Assembly (NCBI RefSeq): GCF_014836675.1
Contig: NZ_JACSQK010000003.1
Coordinates: 118,663-182,662 of the forward strand
DNA from: Comamonas avium
GTDB taxonomy: Bacteria > Pseudomonadota > Gammaproteobacteria > Burkholderiales > Burkholderiaceae_C
DNA length: 64,000 nt
Reading direction: 5' to 3'
Shown here: in pieces, positions 24,829-34,284 of the stretch
Position numbering within the stretch: position 1 is the first letter of the stretch
How the letters are laid out: each line of letters starts with the position of its first letter
Made by a program: the position numbers and the translations under genes
The notes under the pieces: model-generated
The model's input: only the letters and a program-made list of their open reading frames with translations
What the model was told of the DNA's origin: nothing
Database searches by the model: none

Positions 24829-27633
24829 TCATTTCTCTTGCTTGGGCAGTGCCCAGATGGCAATGCCCATGATGATGGGGATAGCGAGCAGCAGCGGCAC
24901 ATAGGCACTGGCCAGATCGTGCAGCCCCAGCGCCTTGCTGAACACGCCGCGACTGATGGCGAACATGTGCGTGGCGGGGTAGATTTCACCAATCCAGCGG
25001 CCCGCGCCCTCCAGTGACGAGACCGGATCGGTCAGACCCGAGAACTGCGTGGCCGGAATCAGGGTGCCCAGCATGGCAAAGAACATGGCCGCAATCTGGC
25101 TGCGTGTGATGGCCGATGCCAGCAGCCCCATGCCTGTGGCGATGATGGCAAAGAGCACGGCGGCCAGCGTCAGAGCGATAAAGCTGCCAGTCATGGGCAC
25201 GCCGAAGGCAAACACCGCCAGAGCGCACATGAGCAGGTAGTTGAGCAAAGCCAGGGCCACATAGGGCAGTTGCTTGCCCAGCAGGAATTCCGTGCGTGTC
25301 ACCGGCGTCACATACAGGTTGACGATGGAGCCCAGCTCTTTCTCGCGCACCACCGCCAGCGCAGTGAGCATGGCAGGGAACATCAGCAGCAGCATGGGGA
25401 TGACGGCAGGCACCATGGCGGGCAGGCTTTTGACATCGGGGTTGTAGCGAAAGCGGGTTTCTATTGCCACCTGGCTGCCCATTTGTACGCCCATGCGCTC
25501 GCGCACCTGCTGCGCCAGCCAGTGCTGGTGCATGCCTTGTACATAGCCTTTGATGGTTTCGCCCCGCTGGGGCATGGCCCCGTCAAACCATGCGCCGATG
25601 GCCACGGGGCTGCCGCGCAGCACGTCGCGGCCAAACCCGGGTGGTATCTCGATGGCCAGTGCGATGGCTCCGCTCTTCATGCGCCGGTCCAGGTCTTCGT
25701 ACGAAGTCAGGGGCGGCTGCTCAATAAAGTAACGTGAGCCCGACAGGCTTTGCGTGTAGCTCTGGCTCAAGGTGCTCTGGTCGCGATCAAGGACGGCGAA
25801 CTTCAGGTCCTCCACGTCCATGCTGATACCAAAGCCGATCACCACCATCAGCACCAGCGAACCCACCAGCGCCAGCGTGGCGCGCACCGGGTCGCGCTGC
25901 AGCTCCAGCGATTCGCGCCACAGATAACTCCACAGGCGCTGCAGGCTGAAGCGGGCTGGGGCTGCAGATACTGCAGATACAGGGGCGTCTTGCGCGCTTG
26001 TATCAAGGTTGTCAGATGCATTCGTTGCTGAAGTGCTTGCTGTGTCAGCGAAAACAGCTTCTTTTTTTGCATCCAGCTGCGGAGCGGCCTCGCCCGAGGC
26101 TTGCACCAGATAGCCAATGAAAGCCTCTTCCAGCGTGGCAGCGCCGCGCTTGGCCGTCAGGGCTGCGGGAGTGTCGCTGTCGAGCACCTTGCCCGCGTGC
26201 ATCATGGACATGCGGTCGCAGCGTGCGGCCTCGTTCATGAAGTGGGTGGAGATGAAAATGGTCACCCGGTCACGGCGCGACAGCTCCACCAGCAGGCGCC
26301 AGAACTGGTCGCGCGCCACCGGGTCTACACCCGAGGTGGGTTCGTCCAGAATCAGCAGCTCGGGCCGGTGCACCATGGCCACGGCCAGCGACAGGCGCTG
26401 GCGCAGGCCCAGTGGCAGCTTGTCGGGCAGATCGTGGCGCTCCTGGGTCAGGCCAAAGCGCTCCATCATTGCTTGCACGCGTGCGGGCACCTCGGCTTCG
26501 GGCACATGGAACAGCCGGGCATGCAGCACCAGATTTTGCTCCACCGTCAGCTCGCCATACAGCGAAAAAGCCTGCGACATATAGCCCACGCGCTTGCGGG
26601 TGGCGATGTCGTTGGGGTTCACAGCCTTGCCGAACAGCCAGGCCTGGCCCTCGCTGGCCGGCATCAGCCCGGTCAGCATCTTCATGGTGGTGGATTTTCC
26701 GCAGCCGTTGGAGCCCAGAAAACCAAAGATTTCGCCTCGACGGATGCGGAAATTCACATGGTCCACGGCCACAAAGTCGCCAAAGCGCATGGTGAGGTCT
26801 TGGGCCTCAATGGCGATGTCGGCGTCATCTGCTTGCAGTGGCGGTATGACCACCTCGGCGTGGTCGCGCTTCTTGGCCTCGGGCAGCAGGGCAATGAAAG
26901 CCGCTTCCAGCGATTGCGTGTCGGTGCGCGCCAGCAGCTCAGCTGGTGTGCCGGTGGCCAGTATCTGGCCGTCATCCATGGCGACCAGCCAGTCAAAGCG
27001 CTGGGCCTCATCCATATAGGCGGTGGCCACCAGCACGCTCATTTGCGGGCGTGTGGTGCGGATGCGCTGGATCAGGTCCCAGAACTGGGCACGTGCCAGC
27101 GGGTCTACGCCGGTAGTGGGTTCGTCCAGAATCAGCAAGTCAGGGTCGTGAATCAGCGCGCAGCACAGCCCCAGTTTCTGCTTCATGCCCCCTGACAGCT
27201 TGCCCGCAGGGCGCTGCAAAAATTTGTACAGCCCGGTGCTTTGCGTCAAATCATCAATGCGGGAGCTGCGCTCAGCGGCATTGTGGCCAAACAGGCGGCC
27301 AAAAAACTGCAGATTCTCTTCAACCGACAGCGTGGGGTAGAGGTTCTTGCCCAGCCCCTGGGGCATGTAGGCAATGCGCGGGCAGACACGGTCCCGGTGC
27401 GCTTTGCTGCGCATGTCGCCATCCAGTGCCCGGATTTGGCCCTGCTGCACGGCGCGTGCGCCCGACAGCAATGACAGCAGACTGGACTTGCCCACGCCGT
27501 CAGGGCCAATCAGGCCCACCATGCCACCGGCAGGAATGTCCAGCGTGATGCCGCGCAAAGCGACGGTCTTGCCATAGCGCAGGTGCACGTCCTGCAGGCG
27601 GGCGACAGGGGGCGCCAAAGAGGATGCGGCCAT
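24829..27633 (-). CDS. rbbA: Fused double-ATPase/ABC-2 permease, RbbA-like
   Basis: A 934-residue fusion. NBD1 (about 10-240) has Walker [10 protein letters not shown] (43-51), signature LSGGMKQKL and Walker [17 protein letters not shown]2 (about 285-510) has [14 protein letters not shown], a degenerate signature [11 protein letters not shown] in place of LSGGQ, and [18 protein letters not shown] low-complexity linker (about 515-560) leads to an ABC-2 membrane domain with six helices. E. coli RbbA, between yhiI and yhhJ, has the same plan and has been described as a ribosome-associated ATPase; export of a substrate with the adaptor and outer-membrane genes here is the plainer inference. It starts 6 bp after the HlyD gene. 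Confidence 0.9.
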   Translation of the reverse strand: MAASSLAPPVARLQDVHLRYGKTVALRGITLDIPAGGMVGLIGPDGVGKSSLLSLLSGARAVQQGQIRALDGDMRSKAHRDRVCPRIAYMPQGLGKNLYPTLSVEENLQFFGRLFGHNAAERSSRIDDLTQSTGLYKFLQRPAGKLSGGMKQKLGLCCALIHDPDLLILDEPTTGVDPLARAQFWDLIQRIRTTRPQMSVLVATAYMDEAQRFDWLVAMDDGQILATGTPAELLARTDTQSLEAAFIALLPEAKKRDHAEVVIPPLQADDADIAIEAQDLTMRFGDFVAVDHVNFRIRRGEIFGFLGSNGCGKSTTMKMLTGLMPASEGQAWLFGKAVNPNDIATRKRVGYMSQAFSLYGELTVEQNLVLHARLFHVPEAEVPARVQAMMERFGLTQERHDLPDKLPLGLRQRLSLAVAMVHRPELLILDEPTSGVDPVARDQFWRLLVELSRRDRVTIFISTHFMNEAARCDRMSMMHAGKVLDSDTPAALTAKRGAATLEEAFIGYLVQASGEAAPQLDAKKEAVFADTASTSATNASDNLDTSAQDAPVSAVSAAPARFSLQRLWSYLWRESLELQRDPVRATLALVGSLVLMVVIGFGISMDVEDLKFAVLDRDQSTLSQSYTQSLSGSRYFIEQPPLTSYEDLDRRMKSGAIALAIEIPPGFGRDVLRGSPVAIGAWFDGAMPQRGETIKGYVQGMHQHWLAQQVRERMGVQMGSQVAIETRFRYNPDVKSLPAMVPAVIPMLLLMFPAMLTALAVVREKELGSIVNLYVTPVTRTEFLLGKQLPYVALALLNYLLMCALAVFAFGVPMTGSFIALTLAAVLFAIIATGMGLLASAITRSQIAAMFFAMLGTLIPATQFSGLTDPVSSLEGAGRWIGEIYPATHMFAISRGVFSKALGLHDLASAYVPLLLAIPIIMGIAIWALPKQEK

Positions 27634-27639
27634 GCCTGT

Positions 27640-28731
27640 TTACTCCGGCAGCTTCACCTGCAGGTGGGCAGGCCACTGTGCCCCGGGTTCGGCCAGTACC
27701 CAGGCCTGACCGGGCAGACCGGTCTTGACCTGCTGAAGGTGCTTTTGCAGCAACTGCGGATCGATCTGCGCCTTGACGCGGAACATGAGTTTTTGGCGTT
27801 CGCTGGCAGTTTCTACCGTTTTGGGCGTGAACTGCGCGGTGCTGGCCACGAAGGATACGGTGGCCGGAATGACCCATTGCGGGGCGGCATCCAGCACGAT
27901 GCGCACCTCAGACCCCAGCGCCACACGGCCAGCGACGGTCTCGGGCAGGAAAAAGCCCATGTACACGTCTGACAGGTCCACCAGATTCAGGACTTTGCCG
28001 CCAGCGCCCAGTACTTCGCCCGGCTGAGCCAGACGAAACTGCACACGCCCGTCGCGTGGCGCGGTGAGCGTGCTGTCGTCGAGTTCGGCATTGATGCGCT
28101 GCACCGTGGCAGCGGCTGCCGTGACGGCAGAGTCCGAGCCCGTCACGTTGGCGCGGGCCGCTTCGATGGCGGCTTTGGCGGCGGCAACCTGGGCCTGCGT
28201 GGCTTTGAGTGCGGCCTCGGCACTGCGCACGCGGGCACGGTCATCGTCCAGCTCCTGCATGGAGCTGGCACCTTCTTTGGTCAGCGTTTCGGAGCGGGCC
28301 AGACGGCGGCGGGCGGCATCCAGTTCGGCTTCGCGCTGGCTCACCAGGGCCAGTGCGGCCACGTGGTCGCTCTCGCGCAAGGCTACCTGAGCCTTGGCTG
28401 CCGCCACGGCATGTACGGCGCGGTCCTTGCCCGCCACGGCCTCGGCGTGCTGGGCTTGCAGGGTGTGAATCTGCATGTGTGCCAGAGGCTCGCCGGCTTT
28501 CACGAAAGCGCCTTCGGTGACCAGAATGTCTTGCACACGACCGCCGAGCTTGGTGGCGACATCAATCTCGGTGGCCTCGATACGGCCGTTGCCGCTGGCC
28601 AGACCGGTGTCTGTCTGGCTGTCCTGCCATTGTTTCCAGGCATAGCCACCGGCCAGCACCAGGGCTGCGGCGACGGCCACGAGGGTGAGGGATTTTTTGG
28701 TACGGGCAGACACAGGCATGGCGATAGACAT
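27640..28731 (-). CDS. yhiI: HlyD-family periplasmic adaptor (YhiI-like)
   Basis: A 363-residue membrane-fusion protein. One N-terminal transmembrane helix (LTLVAVAAALVLAGGYAW) is followed by a biotinyl-lipoyl half-motif (IDVATKLGGRVQDILVTEGAFVKAGEPL), a long coiled-coil hairpin rich in Ala, Glu and Arg (about 95-210), the second lipoyl half (STLTAPRDGRVQFRLAQPGEV) and a beta-barrel domain. It would bridge the inner-membrane ABC exporter and the outer-membrane factor. It starts 4 bp after the outer-membrane gene's stop. Confidence 0.92.
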   Translation of the reverse strand: MSIAMPVSARTKKSLTLVAVAAALVLAGGYAWKQWQDSQTDTGLASGNGRIEATEIDVATKLGGRVQDILVTEGAFVKAGEPLAHMQIHTLQAQHAEAVAGKDRAVHAVAAAKAQVALRESDHVAALALVSQREAELDAARRRLARSETLTKEGASSMQELDDDRARVRSAEAALKATQAQVAAAKAAIEAARANVTGSDSAVTAAAATVQRINAELDDSTLTAPRDGRVQFRLAQPGEVLGAGGKVLNLVDLSDVYMGFFLPETVAGRVALGSEVRIVLDAAPQWVIPATVSFVASTAQFTPKTVETASERQKLMFRVKAQIDPQLLQKHLQQVKTGLPGQAWVLAEPGAQWPAHLQVKLPE

Positions 28732-28735
28732 TCGG

Positions 28736-30187
28736 TTAAGGGGTGACGAAGGAGGACGGCGCAGTAGCAGGCGCTCCCCCCAGGGCGGTGTACAGGCTGA
28801 TCTGAGCGGCCTGCAGCGCGTAGTGCGCCTGCACGGCCTGCTGCGCGGCGGTCAGCAGTTCGCGCTGGGCATCCAGTACGTCCAGATAGGGCGAGGCACC
28901 GTTGTCGTAGCGCAACTGGGCCAGCCGGGCGCGTTCTTGCAGCGCCTGCAGGTTGTCTTGCTGTACCTGGGTTTGCTGGGCCAGATAGTGGCGGGCCGAC
29001 AGTGCATCGGCCACTTCGCGGAACGCGCTCTGCACACTGCGCTCGTAGCTGGCTACAGCGCTGTGCTGGCGCACGGTGGCCAGATCCAGATTGGCGCTGC
29101 GGCGGCCACCGTCGAAGATGGGCAGCGAGATGCTGGGTGCAAAAGTCCATGCTCTGCTGCCTGCATCAAACAGGCCGTCCAGCTGCGCGCTGCCGGTGCC
29201 AAAACTGCCGGTCAGCGCAATGCGTGGAAAGAAGGCCGCCCGTGCAGCTGACACCTGGGCCTGTGCAGCCTGCAACTGGTATTCGGCCGAGACGATGTCG
29301 GGCCGTGCCTGCAGCAGGCTTGAGGGCAAGCCTGCCGGGACTTCGCGAAAGATGGGTGTTCCAGGAGCCATGGCAGGCAGTGCGACCACTGCCTGCCCCG
29401 TCATTTGTGCCAGCGCGTGCGCAATCTGCGCCCTCTCCTGCTGCAGCGACACAGCCAGTGAACGCGCCTGGTTGTGCAGGCTTTGCACCTGAGTGAGCGC
29501 GTATCTGGACGTACTTCCGACTTCATAGCGGCGGGTAAAAATGCGCAGCGTTTCTGCACGGCTTTCCACCGTACTGCGCGCCAGGTGCAAGCGGTCATCC
29601 AGCTCCCGCAGTGCCAGATAGCTGCGCGCCACCTGGCTCATCAGGCTCAGCTGGGTGGCCTGCGCACCAGCGGCAGTGGCCAGATACTGCTGCAGCGCGG
29701 CCTCGTCCAGACTGCGTACGCGGCCCCAGAGATCCAGCTCCCAGCTGTTGAGTCCCACGAACACTTCGTGGTCGCTGCCGGTAACCGGGCGGCCGCTGAT
29801 GTTCAGGTCACCCGGTACGCGGGCACGGGCATGGTTGCTGCCCACTGCCAGTGTGGGAAAGCGGTCGGCACGCTGAATGCCGTGGGCGGCGCGGGCCTCC
29901 TGCACGCGCAGCAGCGCCAGCTTCAGGTCGTGGTTGTAGATCAGTGTCCGCTCCAGCAGCTGGGCCAGCGTGGGGTCTTGCACCATGGTGCGCCAGTCGG
30001 GCAAAACGGTGGCGTGCTGCACTTTGCTGGCATGGCTGTCTGCAGGCCACTGGCTGGGCAGGGCCGTGATGTCTGGCTGGGCCAGTGGCCGGGAGGCCGG
30101 GGCACAACCGCTGAGCAAGGCGGCACACAGCGCGGCTGCCACACACACGCAGCGGTGCAAATGAGGTGGAAAAGCAGGTGGATGCAT
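28736..30187 (-). CDS. NodT/OprM-family outer-membrane efflux lipoprotein
   Basis: A 483-residue TolC-like outer-membrane factor. The signal peptide ends in a lipobox LLSGC, so the mature protein is lipidated. Two OEP repeats cover about 65-270 and 275-475, with ALRELDDRLHLARSTVESRAETL, PDIVSAEYQLQAAQAQVSAARAAFFPRIALTGSFG and DGGRRSANLDLATVRQ typical of the family. It forms the outer-membrane duct for the exporter encoded downstream and is the first gene of the operon. The start at 30187 is favoured over 30226 because it gives a compact signal peptide. Confidence 0.9.
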   Translation of the reverse strand: MHPPAFPPHLHRCVCVAAALCAALLSGCAPASRPLAQPDITALPSQWPADSHASKVQHATVLPDWRTMVQDPTLAQLLERTLIYNHDLKLALLRVQEARAAHGIQRADRFPTLAVGSNHARARVPGDLNISGRPVTGSDHEVFVGLNSWELDLWGRVRSLDEAALQQYLATAAGAQATQLSLMSQVARSYLALRELDDRLHLARSTVESRAETLRIFTRRYEVGSTSRYALTQVQSLHNQARSLAVSLQQERAQIAHALAQMTGQAVVALPAMAPGTPIFREVPAGLPSSLLQARPDIVSAEYQLQAAQAQVSAARAAFFPRIALTGSFGTGSAQLDGLFDAGSRAWTFAPSISLPIFDGGRRSANLDLATVRQHSAVASYERSVQSAFREVADALSARHYLAQQTQVQQDNLQALQERARLAQLRYDNGASPYLDVLDAQRELLTAAQQAVQAHYALQAAQISLYTALGGAPATAPSSFVTP

Positions 30188-30579
30188 CGCAAAACACTCG
30201 GTAAGGCCTGTCCAGAATCGGTACATGGGTCACGGGGTATGACCATGCTTGCCTGACAGTGTGAAAGCCATATGTCGGAGACTTCTTGAGCAAAGTCAAG
30301 TTTTTGGGCCGATGGCCGGTTTTCTCTCCACGATCACACGCCCGCCTGCAGGTGCTCTGAGGGTGTTGGACGAATGAACGGGGTATTCAGCGCTGTGCTG
30401 GCCTGGGGAGGTCTTTCAGACAGGGCCGTGCGCGCACGTGCAGGTGCCCGTTTGCAAAAATGGCGCACATTCGTCAGGAGCAAGGCTGGAAAAGAAAATG
30501 CCCGTGAGACACGGGCAAAGTCAGATGCCAAGCCCCACGTTGTGGTGGCAAGACGGGGTGTTTTAGTGCGGGCGCACGG
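30188..30579. other. Intergenic region between efflux operon and glcD
   Basis: The leftmost part should hold the efflux operon promoter, but I see no clear -35/-10 pair or regulator palindrome. The right part holds the glcD terminator at 30494-30517. No gene is supported; the small frames here lack family features. Confidence 0.5.
30494..30517 (-). terminator. Intrinsic terminator downstream of glcD
   Basis: TGCCCGTG and CACGGGCA form a perfect stem around AGA, with TTTTCTTTT following on the minus strand. It sits about 60 bp beyond the glcD stop. Confidence 0.75.
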
Positions 30580-32064
30580 TTAAAAACGCGGCAGATCGGG
30601 GTGGCTGATCTGACCGCCACGCACCAGCATCTTGCCGTATTCGGCACAGCGGTTGTGCGTGGGAATGACCTTGCCCGGGTTGAGCAGGCCTGCCGGGTCA
30701 AACGCTGCCTTGAGCGCAAACATCTGCAGGTTTTCTTCGGTGGTGAACTGTGTGCACATGCTGTTGAGCTTTTCCACGCCCACGCCGTGTTCGCCGGTCA
30801 CGGTGCCGCCCATGGCCACGCTGGTCTCCAGAATGTCGGCACCAAACAGTTCGCAGCGATGCAGCTGATCGGCATCGTTGGCATCAAACAGAATCAACGG
30901 GTGCAGATTGCCGTCGCCGGCGTGGAAAACGTTGGCGCAGCGCAGCTGGTACTTTTTTTCCATCTCCTGGATGGCCAGCAGGATGTCAGCCAGCCGCTTG
31001 CGTGGAATGGTCGAGTCCATGCACATGTAGTCGGGACTGATACGGCCACTGGCAGGAAAGGCGTTCTTGCGCCCGCTCCAAAAGCGCATGCGCTCTTCTT
31101 CGCTGTTGCTCACCGTGATGGCGGTGGCACCGGCGCTGCGCAGTACATCGCTCATGCGGCCGATTTCTTCCTCCACCTCTTCAGGGGTGCCGTCGGACTC
31201 GCACAGCAAAATGGCTTCGGCCGTCAGGTCATAGCCTGCCTTGACGAAATCTTCTACCGCGGCGGTCATGGGCTTGTCCATCATCTCCAGCCCGGCGGGG
31301 ATGATGCCTGCGGCAATCACTGCGGCCACGGCATCGCCCGCTTTGCGTATGTCGTCAAAGCTGGCCATGATGCAGCGCGCCAGCATGGGCTTGGGAATGA
31401 GCTTGACGGTGACCTCGGTCACCACGGCCAGCATGCCTTCGCTGCCGACCATGGCGGCCAGCAGGTCGTAGCCGGGGGCATCCAGCGCGTCAGAGCCGAA
31501 CTCCACGGGCTCGCCCGCAATGGTGAAGCCTTTGACCTTCAGCACGTTGTGCACGGTCAGGCCGTATTTGAGGCAGTGCACACCGCCGGAGTTCTCAGCC
31601 ACATTGCCGCCGATGGTGCAGGCAATCTGACTGCTGGGATCGGGGGCGTAGTACAGGCCGTGGGGCGAGGCAGCTTCGCTGATCGCCAGATTGCGCACGC
31701 CGCACTGCACAACGGCTGTGCGGCTGGTGGCGTCGACTTTGAGGATCTGATTGAACTTGGCCAGCGACAGCGTTACTCCCAACGCATGGGGCATGGCACC
31801 GCCAGAAAGCCCCGTGCCCGCACCACGTGCCACAACAGGTGCGTTGATGGCATGGCAGGCCTGGAGCACGGCCTGCACTTGCTCGTACGTTTCGGGCAGG
31901 CAGACCACCAGGGGCCTTTGGCGGTAGGCGGTCAGGCCGTCGCACTCATAGGGGGTGGTGTCTTCGCTGTGCCACAGCAAGGCGTGCGCAGGCACGTGCT
32001 GGGACAGGGCGTGCACTACCTCGGCTTGGCGGGCAGCACGTTCGGAAAGGCTGGCAGTCGTCAT
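30580..32064 (-). CDS. glcD: FAD-linked oxidase, glycolate/D-lactate dehydrogenase GlcD type
   Basis: A 494-residue flavoprotein of the vanillyl-alcohol-oxidase fold. The FAD domain (about 45-225) shows RPLVVCLPETYEQVQAVLQ, VARGAGTGLSGGAMP and the CTIGGNVAENSGGVHCLKYG stretch; the C-terminal substrate domain includes HAGDGNLHPLILFD and GTVTGEHGVGVEKL. GlcD oxidises glycolate (or D-2-hydroxy acids) at the membrane, normally with GlcE and GlcF, neither of which is visible here, so a stand-alone D-lactate-type dehydrogenase is an alternative. The start at 32064 (MTTASLSERA) fits the family; the frame continues upstream to 32136 without support. Confidence 0.85.
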   Translation of the reverse strand: MTTASLSERAARQAEVVHALSQHVPAHALLWHSEDTTPYECDGLTAYRQRPLVVCLPETYEQVQAVLQACHAINAPVVARGAGTGLSGGAMPHALGVTLSLAKFNQILKVDATSRTAVVQCGVRNLAISEAASPHGLYYAPDPSSQIACTIGGNVAENSGGVHCLKYGLTVHNVLKVKGFTIAGEPVEFGSDALDAPGYDLLAAMVGSEGMLAVVTEVTVKLIPKPMLARCIMASFDDIRKAGDAVAAVIAAGIIPAGLEMMDKPMTAAVEDFVKAGYDLTAEAILLCESDGTPEEVEEEIGRMSDVLRSAGATAITVSNSEEERMRFWSGRKNAFPASGRISPDYMCMDSTIPRKRLADILLAIQEMEKKYQLRCANVFHAGDGNLHPLILFDANDADQLHRCELFGADILETSVAMGGTVTGEHGVGVEKLNSMCTQFTTEENLQMFALKAAFDPAGLLNPGKVIPTHNRCAEYGKMLVRGGQISHPDLPRF

Positions 32065-32154
32065 AGCGCTTGACTGTAGAGCAAGTGGCGATGCGTGCCT
32101 TGTGATTTTTCTTGCAAGCGGGCGTGAAAGCATCACGCCAAGGGCGTTCTGAGA

Positions 32155-32216
32155 TTGTAAAAAGTGAGCTGCTTGCGCTGTTTGAATAAGCGCTGCAGCC
32201 TGTTTTTATTGGAAGT
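32155..32216. repeat. Dispersed intergenic repeat, degenerate copy
   Basis: AAAAAGTGAGCTGCTTGCGCTG, then AATAAGCGCTGCAGCC: it shares the GAGCTGCT start and the internal AAGCGC-CAG-type arm with the other copies. It lies between the glcD promoter side and the LysR gene stop. Confidence 0.45.
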
Positions 32217-32313
32217 CAGAGGCGCCAGGGCATTGAGTACCGCTGGATATTGTGCTGAAAGCGGCCTGCCTGCTGCGGCAAGCCCTTTGCTACGAGGTGG
32301 GTGTACCGGCAGA

Positions 32314-33234
32314 TCACATCGTTTTGGCCAGCCATTCGGCAAAGGCCTGGCATTCCCAGCGGTCCATGGTGCCGGTGCGCCAGCACAGGTAGTGGGCATG
32401 CTGGCTCTCTACGTCCAGGTCAAACATGCGCACCAGCGTGCCGTTGTCCAGCCAGGGGGCTCCCAGTTTGAGCCGCACGGGGGCAACACCTAATCCGGCG
32501 GCTGCCGCATCGCACAGCAAACCTACGTCATTGAACTGTGAGCCTTCGGTAGGCTCTGCCCAATCCAGCCCGGCGGCCTGGAACCAGGGGCGCCACGACT
32601 CCAGCGGGCTGCGCAGCAATGGCAGCTCCATCAGGTCTTCAGGCTTTTCAACCGGGCCATGCTGGCGCAGAAAGGCGGGCGATGCCAGCGGGGTGTAAAC
32701 ATCGCGTGCAATTTCGCGGTGCTCCACGTCGGCATAGTGGCCGGGGCCGTAGCGCACCATCAGGTCGGCGTCTTCAGCCACCACATCCAGCAGCGGAATG
32801 GCGACTTGCAAGGTGAGGTCAATTTCCGGGTATGCCTCGGTGAACTGCGCCAGGCGCGGTATCAGCATGCAACGTGCAAATGTAGGAGTGACCGCAATCT
32901 TGAGCCGTGCGCGGCCCGTTGTCACCGGGTGATTGGGAAAGCACTGCAAAGCTCCAAGACCTTCGCGCACTTGCTGCAGGTAGTTCTGCCCGTCAGAGGT
33001 GAGCGAAAAATCGGTGCGGCCAAACAGAAGTGTGCCCAGCACCTGCTCGAGCTGACGCATGCGGTGGCTGACCGCACTGGGGGTGACGTTGAGCTCTTCA
33101 GCCGTTTGCGTCACGCTGCGCAAGCGGGCCAGGGCTTCAAAGGTCAGCAGGCATTGGATAGGCGGAATGCGCCGGGCCGAACGGCTGTCAAAAAAACGTG
33201 TGGGGCGCTGGCCGTTGTTGCGTGGGCTTGACAT
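32314..33234 (-). CDS. LysR-family regulator, GcvA-like subgroup
   Basis: A 306-residue LysR-type regulator. The N-terminal winged helix reads IPPIQCLLTFEALARLRSVTQTAEELNVTPSAVSHRMRQLEQVLG, with the RRIPP opening typical of GcvA-like members. The effector domain contains LKIAVTPTFARCMLIPRL and DLMVRYGPGHYADVEH. The target is unknown: it points toward glcD but is 250 bp from that gene's start, and purU lies upstream. ATG at 33234 is preferred; the frame extends to 33267. Confidence 0.88.
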   Translation of the reverse strand: MSSPRNNGQRPTRFFDSRSARRIPPIQCLLTFEALARLRSVTQTAEELNVTPSAVSHRMRQLEQVLGTLLFGRTDFSLTSDGQNYLQQVREGLGALQCFPNHPVTTGRARLKIAVTPTFARCMLIPRLAQFTEAYPEIDLTLQVAIPLLDVVAEDADLMVRYGPGHYADVEHREIARDVYTPLASPAFLRQHGPVEKPEDLMELPLLRSPLESWRPWFQAAGLDWAEPTEGSQFNDVGLLCDAAAAGLGVAPVRLKLGAPWLDNGTLVRMFDLDVESQHAHYLCWRTGTMDRWECQAFAEWLAKTM

Positions 33235-33382
33235 GGGGCTTTTCGCGGTCGAGGGGGAAAATCGCAAAAGCTATGCTTTTAAAAGCAAAAAGCACTTGCT
33301 GGTATTTGTTTTCATAATGTAATCACTCTGAAAGTAAGATACAACAAGCGCTTGATGCTTTTTCTTTGTGAGCGGTGCGTGA

Positions 33383-34231
33383 TCAGCGGAACACAACGGT
33401 TTTGTGGCCGTTCAAAATGACGCGGCGCTCGCTGTGCCACTTCACGGCGCGGGCCAATACCTGGCTTTCGGTGTCCTGGCCGCGGGTGGTCAGGTCATCT
33501 ACGGTGTCTGTATGGTCTGCACGCGCCACGTCTTGTTCGATGATCGGGCCTTCGTCCAGATCGGCGGTCACATAGTGGGCCGTAGCACCAATCAGCTTCA
33601 CTCCGCGATCATGCGCCTGATAGTAAGGCTTGGCACCTTTGAAGCTGGGCAGGAAACTGTGGTGAATATTGATGGCACGTCCTGCTAGTTTTTGACACAA
33701 GTCATTGGAAAGTACTTGCATATAACGCGCCAGAATCACAAGCTCGGCACCTTCAGCCTCGATAATCTCAAACTGTTTTGCTTCGGCTTGGGCTTTGGTG
33801 GCTGCCGTCACAGGAATGTGATGGAAGGGAATGTTGTAGCTGGCCGCGAGTTGGTAAAAGTCGCGGTGGTTGCTGATGATGGCTTTGATATCGACAGGCA
33901 GCTGGCCAGATTTCCAGCGGAACAGCAAGTCGTTCAGGCAGTGGCCTTGGCGGCTGACCATGAGAACGGTCTTCATGCGTTCGGCAATGGAGTGCAGGCC
34001 CCATTTCATGCCATAGGTGGCAGCCATGGTGGCGGTGGCTTCCTTGAGGGCTGCAATGTCAGCGCTGTCACAGGCGAACTGGACCCGCATGAAAAACAGG
34101 CCCGTGGCACTGTCGTTGAACTGCGAGGCTTCTTCAATGTTGGCGCCTTGCTCCAGCAAGAAACCAGAGACGGCATGCACCAGGCCACGGCGGTCTGGGC
34201 AGGATAGAGTAAGGATATAGGCTTGGGTCAT
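33383..34231 (-). CDS. purU: Formyltetrahydrofolate deformylase PurU
   Basis: PurU hydrolyses 10-formyl-THF to THF and formate, balancing one-carbon pools and feeding PurT. The 282-residue protein has an N-terminal ACT domain (YILTLSCPDRRGLVHAVSGFLLEQGANI, 4-31) and a C-terminal formyltransferase domain. The latter carries the catalytic region RAINIHHSFLPSFKGA and GATAHYVTADLDEGPIIEQD, containing the Asn, His and Asp of the active site. Length and motifs are normal. It stands alone between a LysR gene and the divergent GGDEF/EAL gene. Confidence 0.95.
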   Translation of the reverse strand: MTQAYILTLSCPDRRGLVHAVSGFLLEQGANIEEASQFNDSATGLFFMRVQFACDSADIAALKEATATMAATYGMKWGLHSIAERMKTVLMVSRQGHCLNDLLFRWKSGQLPVDIKAIISNHRDFYQLAASYNIPFHHIPVTAATKAQAEAKQFEIIEAEGAELVILARYMQVLSNDLCQKLAGRAINIHHSFLPSFKGAKPYYQAHDRGVKLIGATAHYVTADLDEGPIIEQDVARADHTDTVDDLTTRGQDTESQVLARAVKWHSERRVILNGHKTVVFR

Positions 34232-34284
34232 AGCACGGCAATTGTCGCAGCATGGCCGGGGTTCAATGGGATTTGAGGGAATAC

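Noticed and set aside
30601..32073. 490-codon plus-strand frame
   Set aside because: Antisense shadow of glcD, whose FAD-domain motifs are unambiguous.
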